Source: Gracilibacillus timonensis | Lineage (GTDB): Bacteria > Bacillota > Bacilli > Bacillales > Amphibacillaceae | Length of the DNA: 64,000 nucleotides | Assembly: GCF_900086715.1 (NCBI RefSeq) | Contig: NZ_FLKH01000011.1 | Span: forward strand, 248,001 to 312,000 | Direction: 5' to 3' | Shown here: one piece after another, positions 26,675 to 36,352 of the stretch | Position numbering within the stretch: the first letter of the stretch is position 1 | Layout: the number at the start of each line of letters is the position of its first letter | The notes under the pieces: model-generated | The model's input: the letters and a program-made list of their open reading frames with translations, nothing else | The model's database searches: none | Told to the model about the DNA's origin: nothing | Position numbers and translations under genes: made by a program

Positions 26675-27430
26675 GTGCTCACAATTGAAAGGCAAAACTT
26701 GATTTTATCTTTATTAAAAGAGCAGGAAGTAGTCAAGGTGAAAGATATATGTGATTTAACAAACGCTTCTGAATCAACGGTTCGCAGGGATTTAACAGAA
26801 CTAGAAAAGAGGCAGTACATCAAACGAGTACACGGTGGTGCCTCGTTAATCAAACAAAAAAGAGATGAACCGACCTTTGTCGAAAAAACAACCAGAAACT
26901 ATCATGAAAAAGAAGCAATCAGTGAACAAGCTGTTTCGCATATTGAAGCAGGTGATTCGATCTTTTTGGACGCTGGTTCCACGACGTTAGCACTTATACC
27001 TTTTCTTGCACAAAAATCGGTAGTAGTCGTTACGAATGGTATTCCGCATGTTCCGTTATTAATTGAGCATAATATTGAAACCTATGTGATAGCAGGTAAG
27101 GCAAAGCAGGGTACCGCAGCATTAACGGGCACCAAGGCAGTAGAGTCGGTGCGTGAATATCGTTTTGATAAGTGTTTTTTAGGGATAAATGGGGTACATC
27201 TAGAACAAGGACTAACTACTCCGGATCCGGAAGAGGCAAGCGTGAAACGTGCTGCACTGGAACAAGCACAAGCAACTTATGTACTGGCGGATTCCTCAAA
27301 GTTTGGGGAAGTCTCTTTTGCCAATGTAGCTTCCTTAGCTCAAGTCAACCTGGTAACAACGAATCATGTATCAGAAGAACAACAAACTGCTCTGCGTAAA
27401 CAAACAAACTTGGAGGTGGTGTCGTTATGA
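26675..27430 (+). CDS. fruR: fructose operon repressor, DeoR family
   Basis: A 251-aa DeoR regulator: N-terminal winged HTH (about residues 5-55, VKDICDLTNASESTVRRDLTELE, then KRVHGGA) and a C-terminal sugar-phosphate sensor (DAGSTTLALIPFLAQK, GINGVHLEQGLTTPD). The GTG start at 26675 is chosen because AAAGGATG is well spaced and because the promoter -10 box overlaps the more upstream open frame. The stop overlaps the fruK start (ATGA), so the two are translationally coupled. Predicted to repress its own operon through the direct repeats. Confidence 0.93.
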   Translation: MLTIERQNLILSLLKEQEVVKVKDICDLTNASESTVRRDLTELEKRQYIKRVHGGASLIKQKRDEPTFVEKTTRNYHEKEAISEQAVSHIEAGDSIFLDAGSTTLALIPFLAQKSVVVVTNGIPHVPLLIEHNIETYVIAGKAKQGTAALTGTKAVESVREYRFDKCFLGINGVHLEQGLTTPDPEEASVKRAALEQAQATYVLADSSKFGEVSFANVASLAQVNLVTTNHVSEEQQTALRKQTNLEVVSL

Positions 27431-28356
27431 TTTATACCGTTACCTTAAACCCTGCCATTGATTATGTGGTACAAGTAGAGAATTTTACAGCTGGCCGTTT
27501 AAATCGAAGCAAGTCAGATTATAAGGAAGCGGGAGGAAAAGGTATTAATGTGTCCAGAGTGCTTCAACGTCTCGGTGGAGAAAGTACTGCGTTAGGATTT
27601 ATCGGAGGTTTTACAGGGGAATTCATCACCGATTACCTAACAGGAACAGGCATTGAACATGATTTTGTCTACTTAAAAGAGGATACACGTATCAACTTAA
27701 AGATGAAATCAGGTGAAGAAGAAACGGAGGTAAACGGCGTATCCCCACAGATCGATCAAGCCTCCTATCAACAACTTTTGGACAAGCTAGGTCAACTGCG
27801 ATCACACGATATTGTGGTGCTATCGGGTAGTCTGCCATCGTCCCTCTCTCCAGCCACTTATCGTGAAATAGTGGCTCAATTATACGATCAAGGTGTGATG
27901 GCTATCCTGGATACAAGCGGACTACCGCTGGAGGAAGCGATTCAGGCAAGTCCGACGTTTATCAAGCCCAACCATCATGAATTGGCCGATTTGTTTGGTG
28001 AGAGAATAGCAACGGATGAGGATATTATTCGTTTAGCCACACGTCTTCATCAGGAAAATCAAATTAATCATGTGTTGATTTCGATGGCGAAAGATGGTGC
28101 CATTTATGTTGGGGAAGGCGGTGTGTTACGGTTAACGGCACCAGTTGGGCAGGCTGTTCATTCGGTAGGGGCGGGTGATTCAGCCGTTGCAGGATTTATC
28201 TATAAATTACAGCAAACAGCTGATCCAAGAGAAGCGGCCCGATTTGCCGTGGCTTCGGGTAGTGCCACGGCCTTCTCGAAAACCTTATGTACCAAAGAAG
28301 AAGCAGAGGCGCTTTTGTCACAAGTTAAACTGAGTGAGGAAAGGATGGATAACTAA
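27427..28356 (+). CDS. fruK: 1-phosphofructokinase
   Basis: A 309-aa PfkB-family kinase that phosphorylates fructose-1-phosphate to fructose-1,6-bisphosphate with ATP. N-terminal MIYTVTLNPAIDYVV and GGKGINVSRVL are typical of FruK/LacC; the C-terminal SVGAGDSAVAGF carries the catalytic Asp and anion hole. It overlaps fruR by 4 bp and fruA by 1 bp, the classic fruRKA arrangement. Confidence 0.96.
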   Translation: MIYTVTLNPAIDYVVQVENFTAGRLNRSKSDYKEAGGKGINVSRVLQRLGGESTALGFIGGFTGEFITDYLTGTGIEHDFVYLKEDTRINLKMKSGEEETEVNGVSPQIDQASYQQLLDKLGQLRSHDIVVLSGSLPSSLSPATYREIVAQLYDQGVMAILDTSGLPLEEAIQASPTFIKPNHHELADLFGERIATDEDIIRLATRLHQENQINHVLISMAKDGAIYVGEGGVLRLTAPVGQAVHSVGAGDSAVAGFIYKLQQTADPREAARFAVASGSATAFSKTLCTKEEAEALLSQVKLSEERMDN

Positions 28357-30245
28357 TGAGAATTACCGAGTTATTAAGACGAGATATTGTCATTTTGGAC
28401 GCCAAGGCACATACAAAAGATGACATTATCAACGAGTTAGCTGGGCAGTTGGATAAAGGTGGTTATTTGAATGATAAGGCTGCGTTTGAGCAGGCTATTT
28501 GGGATCGTGAAAAGCAAACTAGTACTGGAGTGGGTGACCATGTAGCCATTCCTCATGCGAAGACTAGCGCTGTATCTACGCCAGCGATTGCTTTTGCAAG
28601 ATCGCAAGACGGAATAGACTACGAATCATTAGACGGTAAGCCAGCGCATTTATTTTTTATGATTGCAGCGAGTGAGGGTGCTAATAATGATCACTTGCAA
28701 ACTTTATCAAGGCTATCTACCTTATTAATTGATGAGGATTTTCGTGAACAATTGATGGGAGCAACATCAGAAGATGAGATTCTCTCGATTATTAATCAAA
28801 AAGAAGAAGAGAAATTAGGAAAAGCCGAATCGGAGGCGAAAGAAGCGGAAGCATCAAAGGCAAATGGTATCGAATTGTTAGCTGTTACGGGTTGTCCGAC
28901 AGGTATTGCCCATACGTATATGGCGGCCGATGCATTGAAGGATAAGGCAAAGGCAAAAGGGATATCCATCAAGGTGGAAACCAATGGATCCGATGGAGTG
29001 AAGAACCGTTTAACAGACGACGAGATTCAACAAGCCAAGGCAATTATCGTTGCCGCCGATACCAAAGTGGAAATGAATCGGTTTGATGGTAAGAAGGTAC
29101 TGCGCCGTGGAGTAACCGATGGTATTCGCAAGACCGATGAATTAATCGATACGGCAATGAGTGGGGATGTTCCCGTTTATGAAGGTGACGGCAAAGGTTC
29201 CGGTTCAGGCTCAAGCGGGGGTAATCGTTCCAGCTTTTATCAGCATTTAATGAATGGTGTATCCAACATGCTGCCATTTGTTGTGGGTGGAGGACTTTTA
29301 GTAGCTATTTCTTTCTTGTTTGGTATCAATTCAGCAGACCCAACAAGTGACGAATATAATATCTTTGCGGCTGCCTTGAATAACATTGGTGGCGATAATG
29401 CGCTTGCCTTAATGGTAGCCGTATTAGCCGGGTTTATCGGGATGAGTATTGCCGACCGGCCAGGTTTTGCGCCGGCGATGATCGGTGGCTTTATGGCAAC
29501 GGCTGGTGACGCCGGTTTCCTCGGTGGTTTGATTGCCGGTTTCCTCGGTGGTTATGTCGCATTAGGTGTGAAAAAATTACTATCAGGAATGCCTAAAACA
29601 TTTGATGGGATTAAAACGATTCTATTCTATCCAGTGTTAAATATTTTGATTACGGGACTTCTAATGTACTTTGTCATTATTGAACCTGTTGCTTGGCTGA
29701 TGAATGTATTGAGCGACTGGCTAAGCGGTATGACGGGAGCCAATGTGATGGTACTAGGCATTATTCTTGGTGGTATGATGGCGGTTGATATGGGCGGTCC
29801 CATCAATAAAACGGCCTTTACCTTTGGTATTGCCATGATCGATGCTGGTAACTTTGGACCACACGCGGCCGTTATGGCAGGTGGGATGGTGCCACCATTA
29901 GCTATCGCTTTTGCAACAACTTTTTTCAAAAACAAGTTTACTGATGAGGAGCGACAAGCTGGTAAAACAAACTATGCCCTTGGTTCCTTCTTTATTACAG
30001 AAGGTGCGATTCCATTTGCTGCCTCGGACCCAGGTCGAGTGCTTCCCTCTTCGATTATTGGTTCTGCGATTGCCGGTGGTCTCACCTTGTTATTTGGTAT
30101 TGGTGTACAAGCACCACACGGCGGCATCTTTGCCTTCCCAGCCGTGGTGGGCAACTGGATGATGTACTTGCTGGCGATTATTATTGGTGCTATCATATCT
30201 GGTTTGATATTAGGTATTTGGAAAAAGCCAGTGGATAAAGAATAA
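28356..30245 (+). CDS. fruA: PTS fructose transporter subunit IIABC
   Basis: A 629-aa membrane permease-kinase that imports fructose as fructose-1-phosphate. Domains: IIA (1-145, phospho-His67 in AIPHAKT), acidic Ala/Glu/Lys linker (about 148-170), IIB (171-268, phospho-Cys180 in VTGCPTGIAHT), Ser/Gly linker, then a IIC channel domain of eight or more helices (about 285-625). The start overlaps the fruK stop (TAATG). It receives phosphate from HPr, encoded elsewhere. The operon ends at a strong terminator. Confidence 0.97.
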   Translation: MRITELLRRDIVILDAKAHTKDDIINELAGQLDKGGYLNDKAAFEQAIWDREKQTSTGVGDHVAIPHAKTSAVSTPAIAFARSQDGIDYESLDGKPAHLFFMIAASEGANNDHLQTLSRLSTLLIDEDFREQLMGATSEDEILSIINQKEEEKLGKAESEAKEAEASKANGIELLAVTGCPTGIAHTYMAADALKDKAKAKGISIKVETNGSDGVKNRLTDDEIQQAKAIIVAADTKVEMNRFDGKKVLRRGVTDGIRKTDELIDTAMSGDVPVYEGDGKGSGSGSSGGNRSSFYQHLMNGVSNMLPFVVGGGLLVAISFLFGINSADPTSDEYNIFAAALNNIGGDNALALMVAVLAGFIGMSIADRPGFAPAMIGGFMATAGDAGFLGGLIAGFLGGYVALGVKKLLSGMPKTFDGIKTILFYPVLNILITGLLMYFVIIEPVAWLMNVLSDWLSGMTGANVMVLGIILGGMMAVDMGGPINKTAFTFGIAMIDAGNFGPHAAVMAGGMVPPLAIAFATTFFKNKFTDEERQAGKTNYALGSFFITEGAIPFAASDPGRVLPSSIIGSAIAGGLTLLFGIGVQAPHGGIFAFPAVVGNWMMYLLAIIIGAIISGLILGIWKKPVDKE

Positions 30246-30304
30246 CATTAGCTCTAATATATAAAATGCAGGAATCAGCTATATAACAAGATATTATGAC
30301 ACTT

Positions 30305-30345
30305 AAAAAACCCCAAAAAAAGCATCAGTTTTTTTTGGGGTTTTT
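30305..30345. terminator. bidirectional terminator between fruA and gntR-type gene
   Basis: A long stem AAAAAACCCCAAAAAA with TTTTTTTGGGGTTTTT and loop GCATCAG; serves the convergent genes on both sides. Confidence 0.9.
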
Positions 30346-30372
30346 ACAGATTTGCATTCTTTTATTCAATGA

Positions 30373-31104
30373 CTAATTGTCATAATATCTTTCTGTTACA
30401 AATTTTGCATAATCTCCTCGGACAATGGTGTTTGAATATTCTATTAATGTTTCTTCAGCTGTATAAGTATAAGATTCTAATTCAAAAGAAGCTGTGTTCT
30501 TATTGATTTCCAGTAACTCACAAACTGTTTTGCTGGGTAGGATAGGTTGAATAGATTCTACTGATTTATGAGTATCTACGTGATATTTCTCTCTTAAAAG
30601 TTCAAACAAGGAATGAGAACAATCGTCATTAATGAGACCTGGAGCAATTTTCCATGGTACATAAGATATAGAATACTGATATGGAAGTTTTTCTGCAAAA
30701 CGAAGTCTAATCAGTTTAATCACTGGATCATCAGCGTTAATTTCCAAGTCATGTGCCAATTTAGTAGTTGCTGGAACGATTTCTAAATTTAGAACTTTTG
30801 AGTAAGAACTTAATCCCGCTTCTTTCATCTGTTCAGAGAAGCTTTTTATGTTCTGACTAATATTTTCTTTAAACTTGGGAGACGAGACGAAAGTACCTTT
30901 TCCTTGCACTTTTTTAATTTTCCCTTCCAGCTCAAGTTGTTGCAGTGCTACACGGATTGTTGTTCTACTGACATTAAATTCATCACATAGATTTGCTTCC
31001 GTAGGCAGTTGACTTCCAACAGGATAAAAGCCATCCGTAATTCTATTTAGTATTTTTTCCTTGACAGCATAGTATAATGAAATGCCGTGTTTGTGTTGCA
31101 CCAT
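30373..31104 (-). CDS. GntR family regulator, HutC/UTRA subfamily
   Basis: A 243-aa regulator. The N-terminal winged HTH (residues about 10-75, PVGSQLPTEANLCDEFNVSRTTIRVALQQLELEGKIKKVQGKGTFV) precedes a UTRA ligand domain (about 95-235) of the type that binds sugar phosphates, as in NagR, TreR and PhnF. It is divergent from the kinase-GH4-NagB-importer genes and probably represses them through the palindrome in their promoter; glucosamine-6-phosphate or a phosphodisaccharide would be a logical inducer. ATG start behind GAGGTG. Confidence 0.93.
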   Translation of the reverse strand: MVQHKHGISLYYAVKEKILNRITDGFYPVGSQLPTEANLCDEFNVSRTTIRVALQQLELEGKIKKVQGKGTFVSSPKFKENISQNIKSFSEQMKEAGLSSYSKVLNLEIVPATTKLAHDLEINADDPVIKLIRLRFAEKLPYQYSISYVPWKIAPGLINDDCSHSLFELLREKYHVDTHKSVESIQPILPSKTVCELLEINKNTASFELESYTYTAEETLIEYSNTIVRGDYAKFVTERYYDN

Positions 31105-31279
31105 GTTTTCACCTCATTAAAAATAATTAATTTAATACCTATTTATATTATTATATAATAATATAATATCAAATTTTAAGAAACTATATTAGCGATATTC
31201 ATTTTGAAATTTATTAAAAGGGTATAAAATAGAGTCTTTGTAATAAATTTTTCTTAATATCTTGCATATCTCATTTTGT

Positions 31280-31324
31280 TTTACAATAAAATTTATAGTG
31301 ATAACCATATGAATTTATTGTAAA
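31280..31324. repeat. 11-bp perfect inverted repeat
   Basis: TTTACAATAAA (31280-31290) and TTTATTGTAAA (31314-31324), 23 bp apart, centre-to-centre 34 bp. It lies between the GntR gene and the kinase promoter; it could be a pair of half-sites or an RNA hairpin. Confidence 0.6.
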
Positions 31325-31424
31325 GCCCAGCTATTCAATTATTTTATGGCTAACAAGTATAATCTTTTTTTGTTAGAAATTAAGATGGGATATGCATCTT
31401 TTATAGATAAAAATAAAAATTAAA

Positions 31425-31453
31425 TTGACTACAAACGGTTCTTGTAGTAAAAT
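31425..31453 (+). promoter_or_regulatory. promoter with embedded palindromic operator
   Basis: TTGACT (31425-31430), 17-bp spacer, TAAAAT (31448-31453). A perfect inverted repeat ACTACAA-N7-TTGTAGT (31428-31448) spans from the -35 box to the -10 box, the position expected for a repressor site, most likely of the divergent GntR protein. The untranslated leader would be about 105 nt. Confidence 0.75.
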
Positions 31454-31566
31454 TCATAATTACAACAAAATGAATATAAGTACAACACCATGATATTACA
31501 GTTTTGTTTTTATTATTTTATTTAAATTTGTCATTACATCATTAACAATTTAGAAAGGAGAATATT

Positions 31567-32481
31567 ATGGATCATTATGATGTGTTAGTAGTTGGCCCAT
31601 TTTCAGTTGATGTTATATTTTCATCGATACCCAGACTGCCTAACTTAGGAGAAGAGGTATATTGTGGTGATTTTGAATTCACGTGTGGGGCTTCTTATAA
31701 TGTAGCAGTTGCATTAGCGCGGCTTGGTTTAAAAGTGACAGTGGCAGCCCCGCTAGGTAATGACTTTTTGAGCTCTTTTATTCTTGAGAATTTAAAAAAA
31801 GAAGGAGTAAACACAGAACATATAGTACACCTTGATAAGCCATTGCGTACGTTGTCTGTTGCATTAAATTATGATGGCGATCGCTCTTTTATATCATATG
31901 AGGACAAAATAAACGATTTTGATTATCAAGGTTATATAAACTCTGTTGTAAATAAGGTGAGTGCAAGAGCACTATATATATCATTGAATGAAAACGCTGT
32001 ATCTATTGTTGAATCAGCGAAAAATAAAAATTGGTTGATATTTCAGGATGTAGGTTGGGATGAAGAATGGCTGCAGGAAGTCAAGTTGCAACAATTAGTA
32101 TCAGCAGGTGATTATTTTTTACCCAATCTTAAAGAAGCACTTATTATGACAAATGAACACACGATAGAAAGTGCGCTAGACCAATTAAATACATTTAACA
32201 CTAAGGGCGTTACAATCATTAAATTAGGGGAAGATGGAGCGATTTTTAAGAGTGGTAACACAAAACAGATGGTTCCCACTACTAAAAAACAGGTGATGGA
32301 TACAACTGGTGCGGGGGATGTTTTCGTTGCAGGTGTAATGACAGGTATTTTAAAAGGATATTGTTTGTCAGAGTCTATACAACTTGGAAACTTTTGTGGA
32401 GGATGCTCTGTGCAAGGTTTAGGCGGGACTAAGTGTAGTCCAACATGGGATCAAGTGATAGAAGAATTACGATTACAATAA
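31567..32481 (+). CDS. PfkB family carbohydrate kinase
   Basis: A 304-aa ribokinase-fold sugar kinase. GPFSVDVIFSSIPRLPNLGEEVY starts the fold, and DTTGAGDVFVAGVM (near residue 246) provides the catalytic Asp and anion hole. Strong AGAAAGGAG site before ATG. It is the first gene of the GntR-controlled operon and is followed by the GH4 gene, so it may phosphorylate the imported disaccharide before hydrolysis, or the released monosaccharide. The exact substrate is unknown. Confidence 0.9.
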   Translation: MDHYDVLVVGPFSVDVIFSSIPRLPNLGEEVYCGDFEFTCGASYNVAVALARLGLKVTVAAPLGNDFLSSFILENLKKEGVNTEHIVHLDKPLRTLSVALNYDGDRSFISYEDKINDFDYQGYINSVVNKVSARALYISLNENAVSIVESAKNKNWLIFQDVGWDEEWLQEVKLQQLVSAGDYFLPNLKEALIMTNEHTIESALDQLNTFNTKGVTIIKLGEDGAIFKSGNTKQMVPTTKKQVMDTTGAGDVFVAGVMTGILKGYCLSESIQLGNFCGGCSVQGLGGTKCSPTWDQVIEELRLQ

Positions 32482-32497
32482 TATGGGAGGAATAAAA

Positions 32498-33874
32498 ATG
32501 AAATTAACAATTCTTGGTGGAGCAGGAATGCGAACCCCTATGCTAATTAATGGTCTTTTCAAGCATGAAGATATCAAATTCGAAGAGGTCGTCTTATTCG
32601 ACAATGATAAAGAGCGACTAGAAATAATGGGACACATTTCTCGCTTTATCGTTGAAAGTAAGGACAATGCATTTAAGCTAACATTAACTACAGATATTAG
32701 AGAAGCTGTGATAGGAGCAGACTTTATCTATTCTGCTATCAGGGTAGGACAAGAAGAAGCAAGAACGATGGATGAGAGGATTTCTTTAAATCATGGAGTG
32801 ATAGGTCAAGAAACTACTGGACCTGGCGGATTTGCGATGGCACTTCGAACCATTCCAATGATGTTAGATTATTCAAAAATCATAAATGAACTGGCTCCGA
32901 ATGCTTGGCTTCTTAATTTTACTAATCCGGCTGGTTTACTTGCACAAGCCCTTAATACATATGGTAGTCATAAAAAAGTGATTGGCATTTGTGACGCACA
33001 TGCTGGAATAAAAAATGCTTTAGGAAAGTATTTAAAAGTACCTCATACGGAACTACAAGCAGGTTACTTTGGTTTGAATCATCTAGGGTGGGTGCCCAAT
33101 GTCTACGTAAATGGTCAAGACCGGCTGCCTGAAATTATTGATAATTATGAAAAATTAGCCAGTGTCTCTCATATCTTTAGCTTTTTTGACCCGGAATTAA
33201 TTCGTAATATAAAGATGCTACCTAATGAATATTTATATTATTTTTATTATAAGAGTGAAGCATTAAATAACATTAGAAATGCTAAGGAAACACGCGGTGA
33301 ACAAATAGTTAAATTGAATCGGGAACTATTAGATCAATTAATCCCACTTGTAAAAGAGAAGAAAATGGAAAAGGCGTTAGAAAAGTACGAAAAGACCATG
33401 GAATCTAGATCATCTACTTATATGTCGAAAGAAACCACTGGTGATGAACATGATGTGCATGAAAATGAAGAGGCGATTGATATAACTTTTGAAGAAGAAG
33501 GATACGAAGGGCTAGCACTAAACATAATTAAGAGTATTGTTAATAATAAACAACAAGTTTTAACTTTAAATGTTCCTAATAATGGTGCTATTAACAATTT
33601 GCGTGATGACGATGTGGTAGAAATTCCATGCCTGGTCAACAAGAATGGATATTTTCCACTAAATGTCGGAGAAGTTCCTGATGTATCCATGTCTTTAATT
33701 AAACCTGTAAAAACTTACGAAAGGTTAACAGTAAGTGCTGCGGTAACGGGTAATTATAAGGAGGCCCTTCAGGCGTTAGCGGTTCATCCGCTGGTACCTT
33801 CTTATAAAGTGGCGAAAGCAATACTAGATGACTACTTACAAGTTTACCGTGATTATTTACCTCAGTTTTCATAA
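32498..33874 (+). CDS. family 4 glycoside hydrolase (6-phospho-glycosidase type)
   Basis: A 458-aa GH4 enzyme. This family cleaves glycosides by an NAD- and Mn-dependent oxidation-elimination mechanism. Seen: N-terminal NAD fold (KLTILGGAGMRTP), GQETTGPGGFAMALRTIP, FTNPAG, metal ligands Cys165 (ICDAHAG) and His195 (GLNHLGW). The usual C-N of the 6-phospho-beta-glucosidases is C-D here, so it is a divergent subgroup and substrate transfer from LicH/CelF is unsafe. The start at 32498 has GGGAGG. It lies between a sugar kinase and a GlcN-6-P deaminase. Confidence 0.9.
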   Translation: MKLTILGGAGMRTPMLINGLFKHEDIKFEEVVLFDNDKERLEIMGHISRFIVESKDNAFKLTLTTDIREAVIGADFIYSAIRVGQEEARTMDERISLNHGVIGQETTGPGGFAMALRTIPMMLDYSKIINELAPNAWLLNFTNPAGLLAQALNTYGSHKKVIGICDAHAGIKNALGKYLKVPHTELQAGYFGLNHLGWVPNVYVNGQDRLPEIIDNYEKLASVSHIFSFFDPELIRNIKMLPNEYLYYFYYKSEALNNIRNAKETRGEQIVKLNRELLDQLIPLVKEKKMEKALEKYEKTMESRSSTYMSKETTGDEHDVHENEEAIDITFEEEGYEGLALNIIKSIVNNKQQVLTLNVPNNGAINNLRDDDVVEIPCLVNKNGYFPLNVGEVPDVSMSLIKPVKTYERLTVSAAVTGNYKEALQALAVHPLVPSYKVAKAILDDYLQVYRDYLPQFS

Positions 33875-33927
33875 TAAAATCATGGATTGTATGAATTTCA
33901 ATAGATCATATAGGGGGAAATATCAGA

Positions 33928-34668
33928 ATGAATCATTTACGGACTGTTCCCAATCATGAACAATTATCATGGCTAGCTGCCTCGAAGATTATGGAGTGCA
34001 TAAAAGCAAATCCTAACGCCGTTATCTGCTTAGCAGGAGGTGATACTCCGTTAACTACTTATGCAAAATTGGTAAAGCAAGTGAAGGAAGAAAAAATAGA
34101 TACTAGTAAGTTAACGTTCGTAAGTTTAGATGAATGGGTGGGTTTGGATGGGGAAGATATAGGCAGTTGCCGACAGATGTTGAATGAATATCTATATAAA
34201 CCTCTACATTTAAATGAACAACAAATCATTTTCTTTAATGGAAAAGCAAATAATATTTACGATGAAAAAGAGCGTATAACGAATAAAATGAAAGAGGTCA
34301 ATGGAATTGATTTTATCCTATTAGGGGTAGGTTTAAATGGGCATATCGGTTTTAATGAACCAAATCTTATTGGTGAAAAGGAGTGGGTGCAGGTTGTACC
34401 GTTAGATGATCTTACAAAAAAAGTATCAAGGAAGTATTTTCAAGCGACCATTCCCGTGTCTCAAGGAATTACTCTTGGGCTTAAAGCTATTCTGCAAGCA
34501 AAGGAATTATTAGTGATAGCAAGCGGTAAGAAAAAAGCCCAGATCGTTAAGCAGATCATTGAAGGACCAATCACCAATAATATACCTGCAACGAAGTTAA
34601 GAAGACATAAGAATATCTCGTGGATATTGGATGAAGAAGCGGCAGTTGAACTTCATCAGCTATCGTAA
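33928..34668 (+). CDS. glucosamine-6-phosphate deaminase family protein
   Basis: A 246-aa NagB/6-phosphogluconolactonase-fold protein expected to convert glucosamine-6-phosphate to fructose-6-phosphate and ammonia. Motifs: CLAGGDTPLTTYAKLV (phosphate loop), SLDEWVGL (active-site Asp), LGVGLNGHIGFNEPN (His and Glu of the catalytic set). GGGGGAAAT site before ATG. Its place behind GH4 and kinase genes points to an amino-sugar-containing substrate; no nagA deacetylase is present, which argues for a non-acetylated sugar or a deacetylase elsewhere. Confidence 0.9.
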   Translation: MNHLRTVPNHEQLSWLAASKIMECIKANPNAVICLAGGDTPLTTYAKLVKQVKEEKIDTSKLTFVSLDEWVGLDGEDIGSCRQMLNEYLYKPLHLNEQQIIFFNGKANNIYDEKERITNKMKEVNGIDFILLGVGLNGHIGFNEPNLIGEKEWVQVVPLDDLTKKVSRKYFQATIPVSQGITLGLKAILQAKELLVIASGKKKAQIVKQIIEGPITNNIPATKLRRHKNISWILDEEAAVELHQLS

Positions 34669-34822
34669 TTGATCTATAAAATAACTTGCGACGGGAGGTG
34701 ATAGACATAGATTCATACGGGAAGACGTAGTTCGATGTTAACAGGGCATAGACCAATTAAAGACAAGTGAGCAAATGGTTGGAAACCTCATTTTATATAG
34801 TGAAAAAGGAGAGGGTCATTTT

Positions 34823-36079
34823 ATGAGGAAAAAATCAAAATATATCATGATAAGCATCTTTGTGATAATCAGCATGTTGATTGCAGGTTGTTCTAGTAAT
34901 GATTCCAGTGGAAGTTCTGACAAAAATGGCAGCGCTACCATTCGTGCTATATTTCCAAGCGGTGCTGGAACAGAAGAGGCTTTAGAAAGTATTGCGAAAG
35001 AATTTGAAGAAGATAATCCAAATACTACAGTAGAATTGGAGTTTATTGCTTATAATTCATTAAAACAAAAAATATTAACGTCGGCTCAGGCAGGTAGTTA
35101 TGACGTAACCTATGTTGACCAACCATGGCTGGCTCAATTTGCGAATTCAGGAATTATTGAAGAAATGCCAGAGGAGCTTTCTTCAGACGAACAAGAAGAT
35201 ATATTTGATAATTTCATTGACGGTATGACTTTTAACGAAGGTATATATGCTATGCCATGGAAAAATGATACGAAGTTCTTATTTTATAATAAGCAAATAT
35301 TAAGTGAAGCAGGTTTCGACAATCCACCAACTACTTGGGAAGAATTGCAACAACAATCTGAAGAGATAAAATCTCAGGGTTTAGTAGAGTATCCTATTGT
35401 CTGGAGTTGGAGTCAGAGTGAGGCCTTAGTTTGTGATTTTGTAACTTTAGTTGGTGGTTATGGCGGGGAAATTATGCATAATGATCAACCAAATTTTGAA
35501 GGAGATAATATTTTTAGTGCGACATCTTTTATGGTAGATAGTCTTGAAACAGGGATTTCAAATCCAAATTCAACCGAATATATCGAGCAAGATGTACTGG
35601 ACAATTTTACGAATGGAAATTCTGCTTTTGCTATTAATTGGTCTTTTATGTATAGTGAAGCGAAAAATTCAGATGTTGGCGAACAATTAGGGGTTACGGT
35701 AGTGCCGGGAAGTGATGATGTAGAGAGCGCTTCTGTCTATGGTGGAGAAGGTTTAGGAGTCACTTCAGGAAGTGAGAACAAAGAAGCTGCATGGAAATTT
35801 ATTAAGTATATAACATCTAAAGAAGTGCAAAAGGAGCATGCAGAGGTTACCTTGCCAATTTGGGAATCTCTATATGAAGATACAGAGATATTAGAGCAGA
35901 ATCCTGAATTAGTAGAAGTGGCAAATAAACAGTTTAAAAATATGATAAGCAGACCGAAAATTCCTTCATATGGTGAATTATCACAAAATATTCAAGTAGA
36001 ACTACAAGGAATTTTAACTGGGACTAAAACAATTGATAGTGGATTGACTGATTTGCAAAGCGAAGTAGCAGAGGAGTAA
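34823..36079 (+). CDS. sugar ABC transporter solute-binding lipoprotein
   Basis: A 418-aa family 1 extracellular binding protein. Signal peptide MRKKSKYIMISIFVIISMLI with lipobox IAGC, then a Ser/Asp-rich linker. The start at 34823 fits AAAGGAGAGGG; the frame is open 48 bp further upstream, without a site. It delivers substrate to the two permeases downstream, from which it is separated by 273 bp. Acidic mature domain. Probably specific for the disaccharide handled by the GH4 enzyme. Confidence 0.92.
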   Translation: MRKKSKYIMISIFVIISMLIAGCSSNDSSGSSDKNGSATIRAIFPSGAGTEEALESIAKEFEEDNPNTTVELEFIAYNSLKQKILTSAQAGSYDVTYVDQPWLAQFANSGIIEEMPEELSSDEQEDIFDNFIDGMTFNEGIYAMPWKNDTKFLFYNKQILSEAGFDNPPTTWEELQQQSEEIKSQGLVEYPIVWSWSQSEALVCDFVTLVGGYGGEIMHNDQPNFEGDNIFSATSFMVDSLETGISNPNSTEYIEQDVLDNFTNGNSAFAINWSFMYSEAKNSDVGEQLGVTVVPGSDDVESASVYGGEGLGVTSGSENKEAAWKFIKYITSKEVQKEHAEVTLPIWESLYEDTEILEQNPELVEVANKQFKNMISRPKIPSYGELSQNIQVELQGILTGTKTIDSGLTDLQSEVAEE

Positions 36080-36352
36080 ACCGTTTGTTAATAGGTGAAA
36101 ATGGTAAATACTTTCATTGGAATCATTCCTGTGGAGAGATAAAATCCTTCGCAGGAAACATGTAGATTTATTGTCGGAAAAGCACGTTCCTTCATAATCA
36201 ATCTTACGTGGATAGGATTTGGGAGAGAAGTTGTATATATAGCTGCGAGAAAAATTGCTCAATTTAAGTGGTGTTTTAAATATGCAATAAACATTGCTCT
36301 CCTTTGCGAAAACCCAGAGCATGTATTCATTTTTACACATAGGGGGATGAAA
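36080..36352. other. 273-bp spacer inside the importer operon
   Basis: No gene and no clear terminator. It separates the binding protein from its permeases; possible site for mRNA processing, which would allow higher binding-protein levels. Confidence 0.35.

Larger units (their letters stand above)
31105..31566. other. 462-bp divergent regulatory region
   Basis: Very AT-rich with no gene. It holds an 11-bp inverted repeat (31280-31324) and a complete sigma-A promoter containing a palindrome (31425-31453). The ATA-rich tract at 31141-31170 probably contains the promoter of the GntR gene. Confidence 0.6.
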
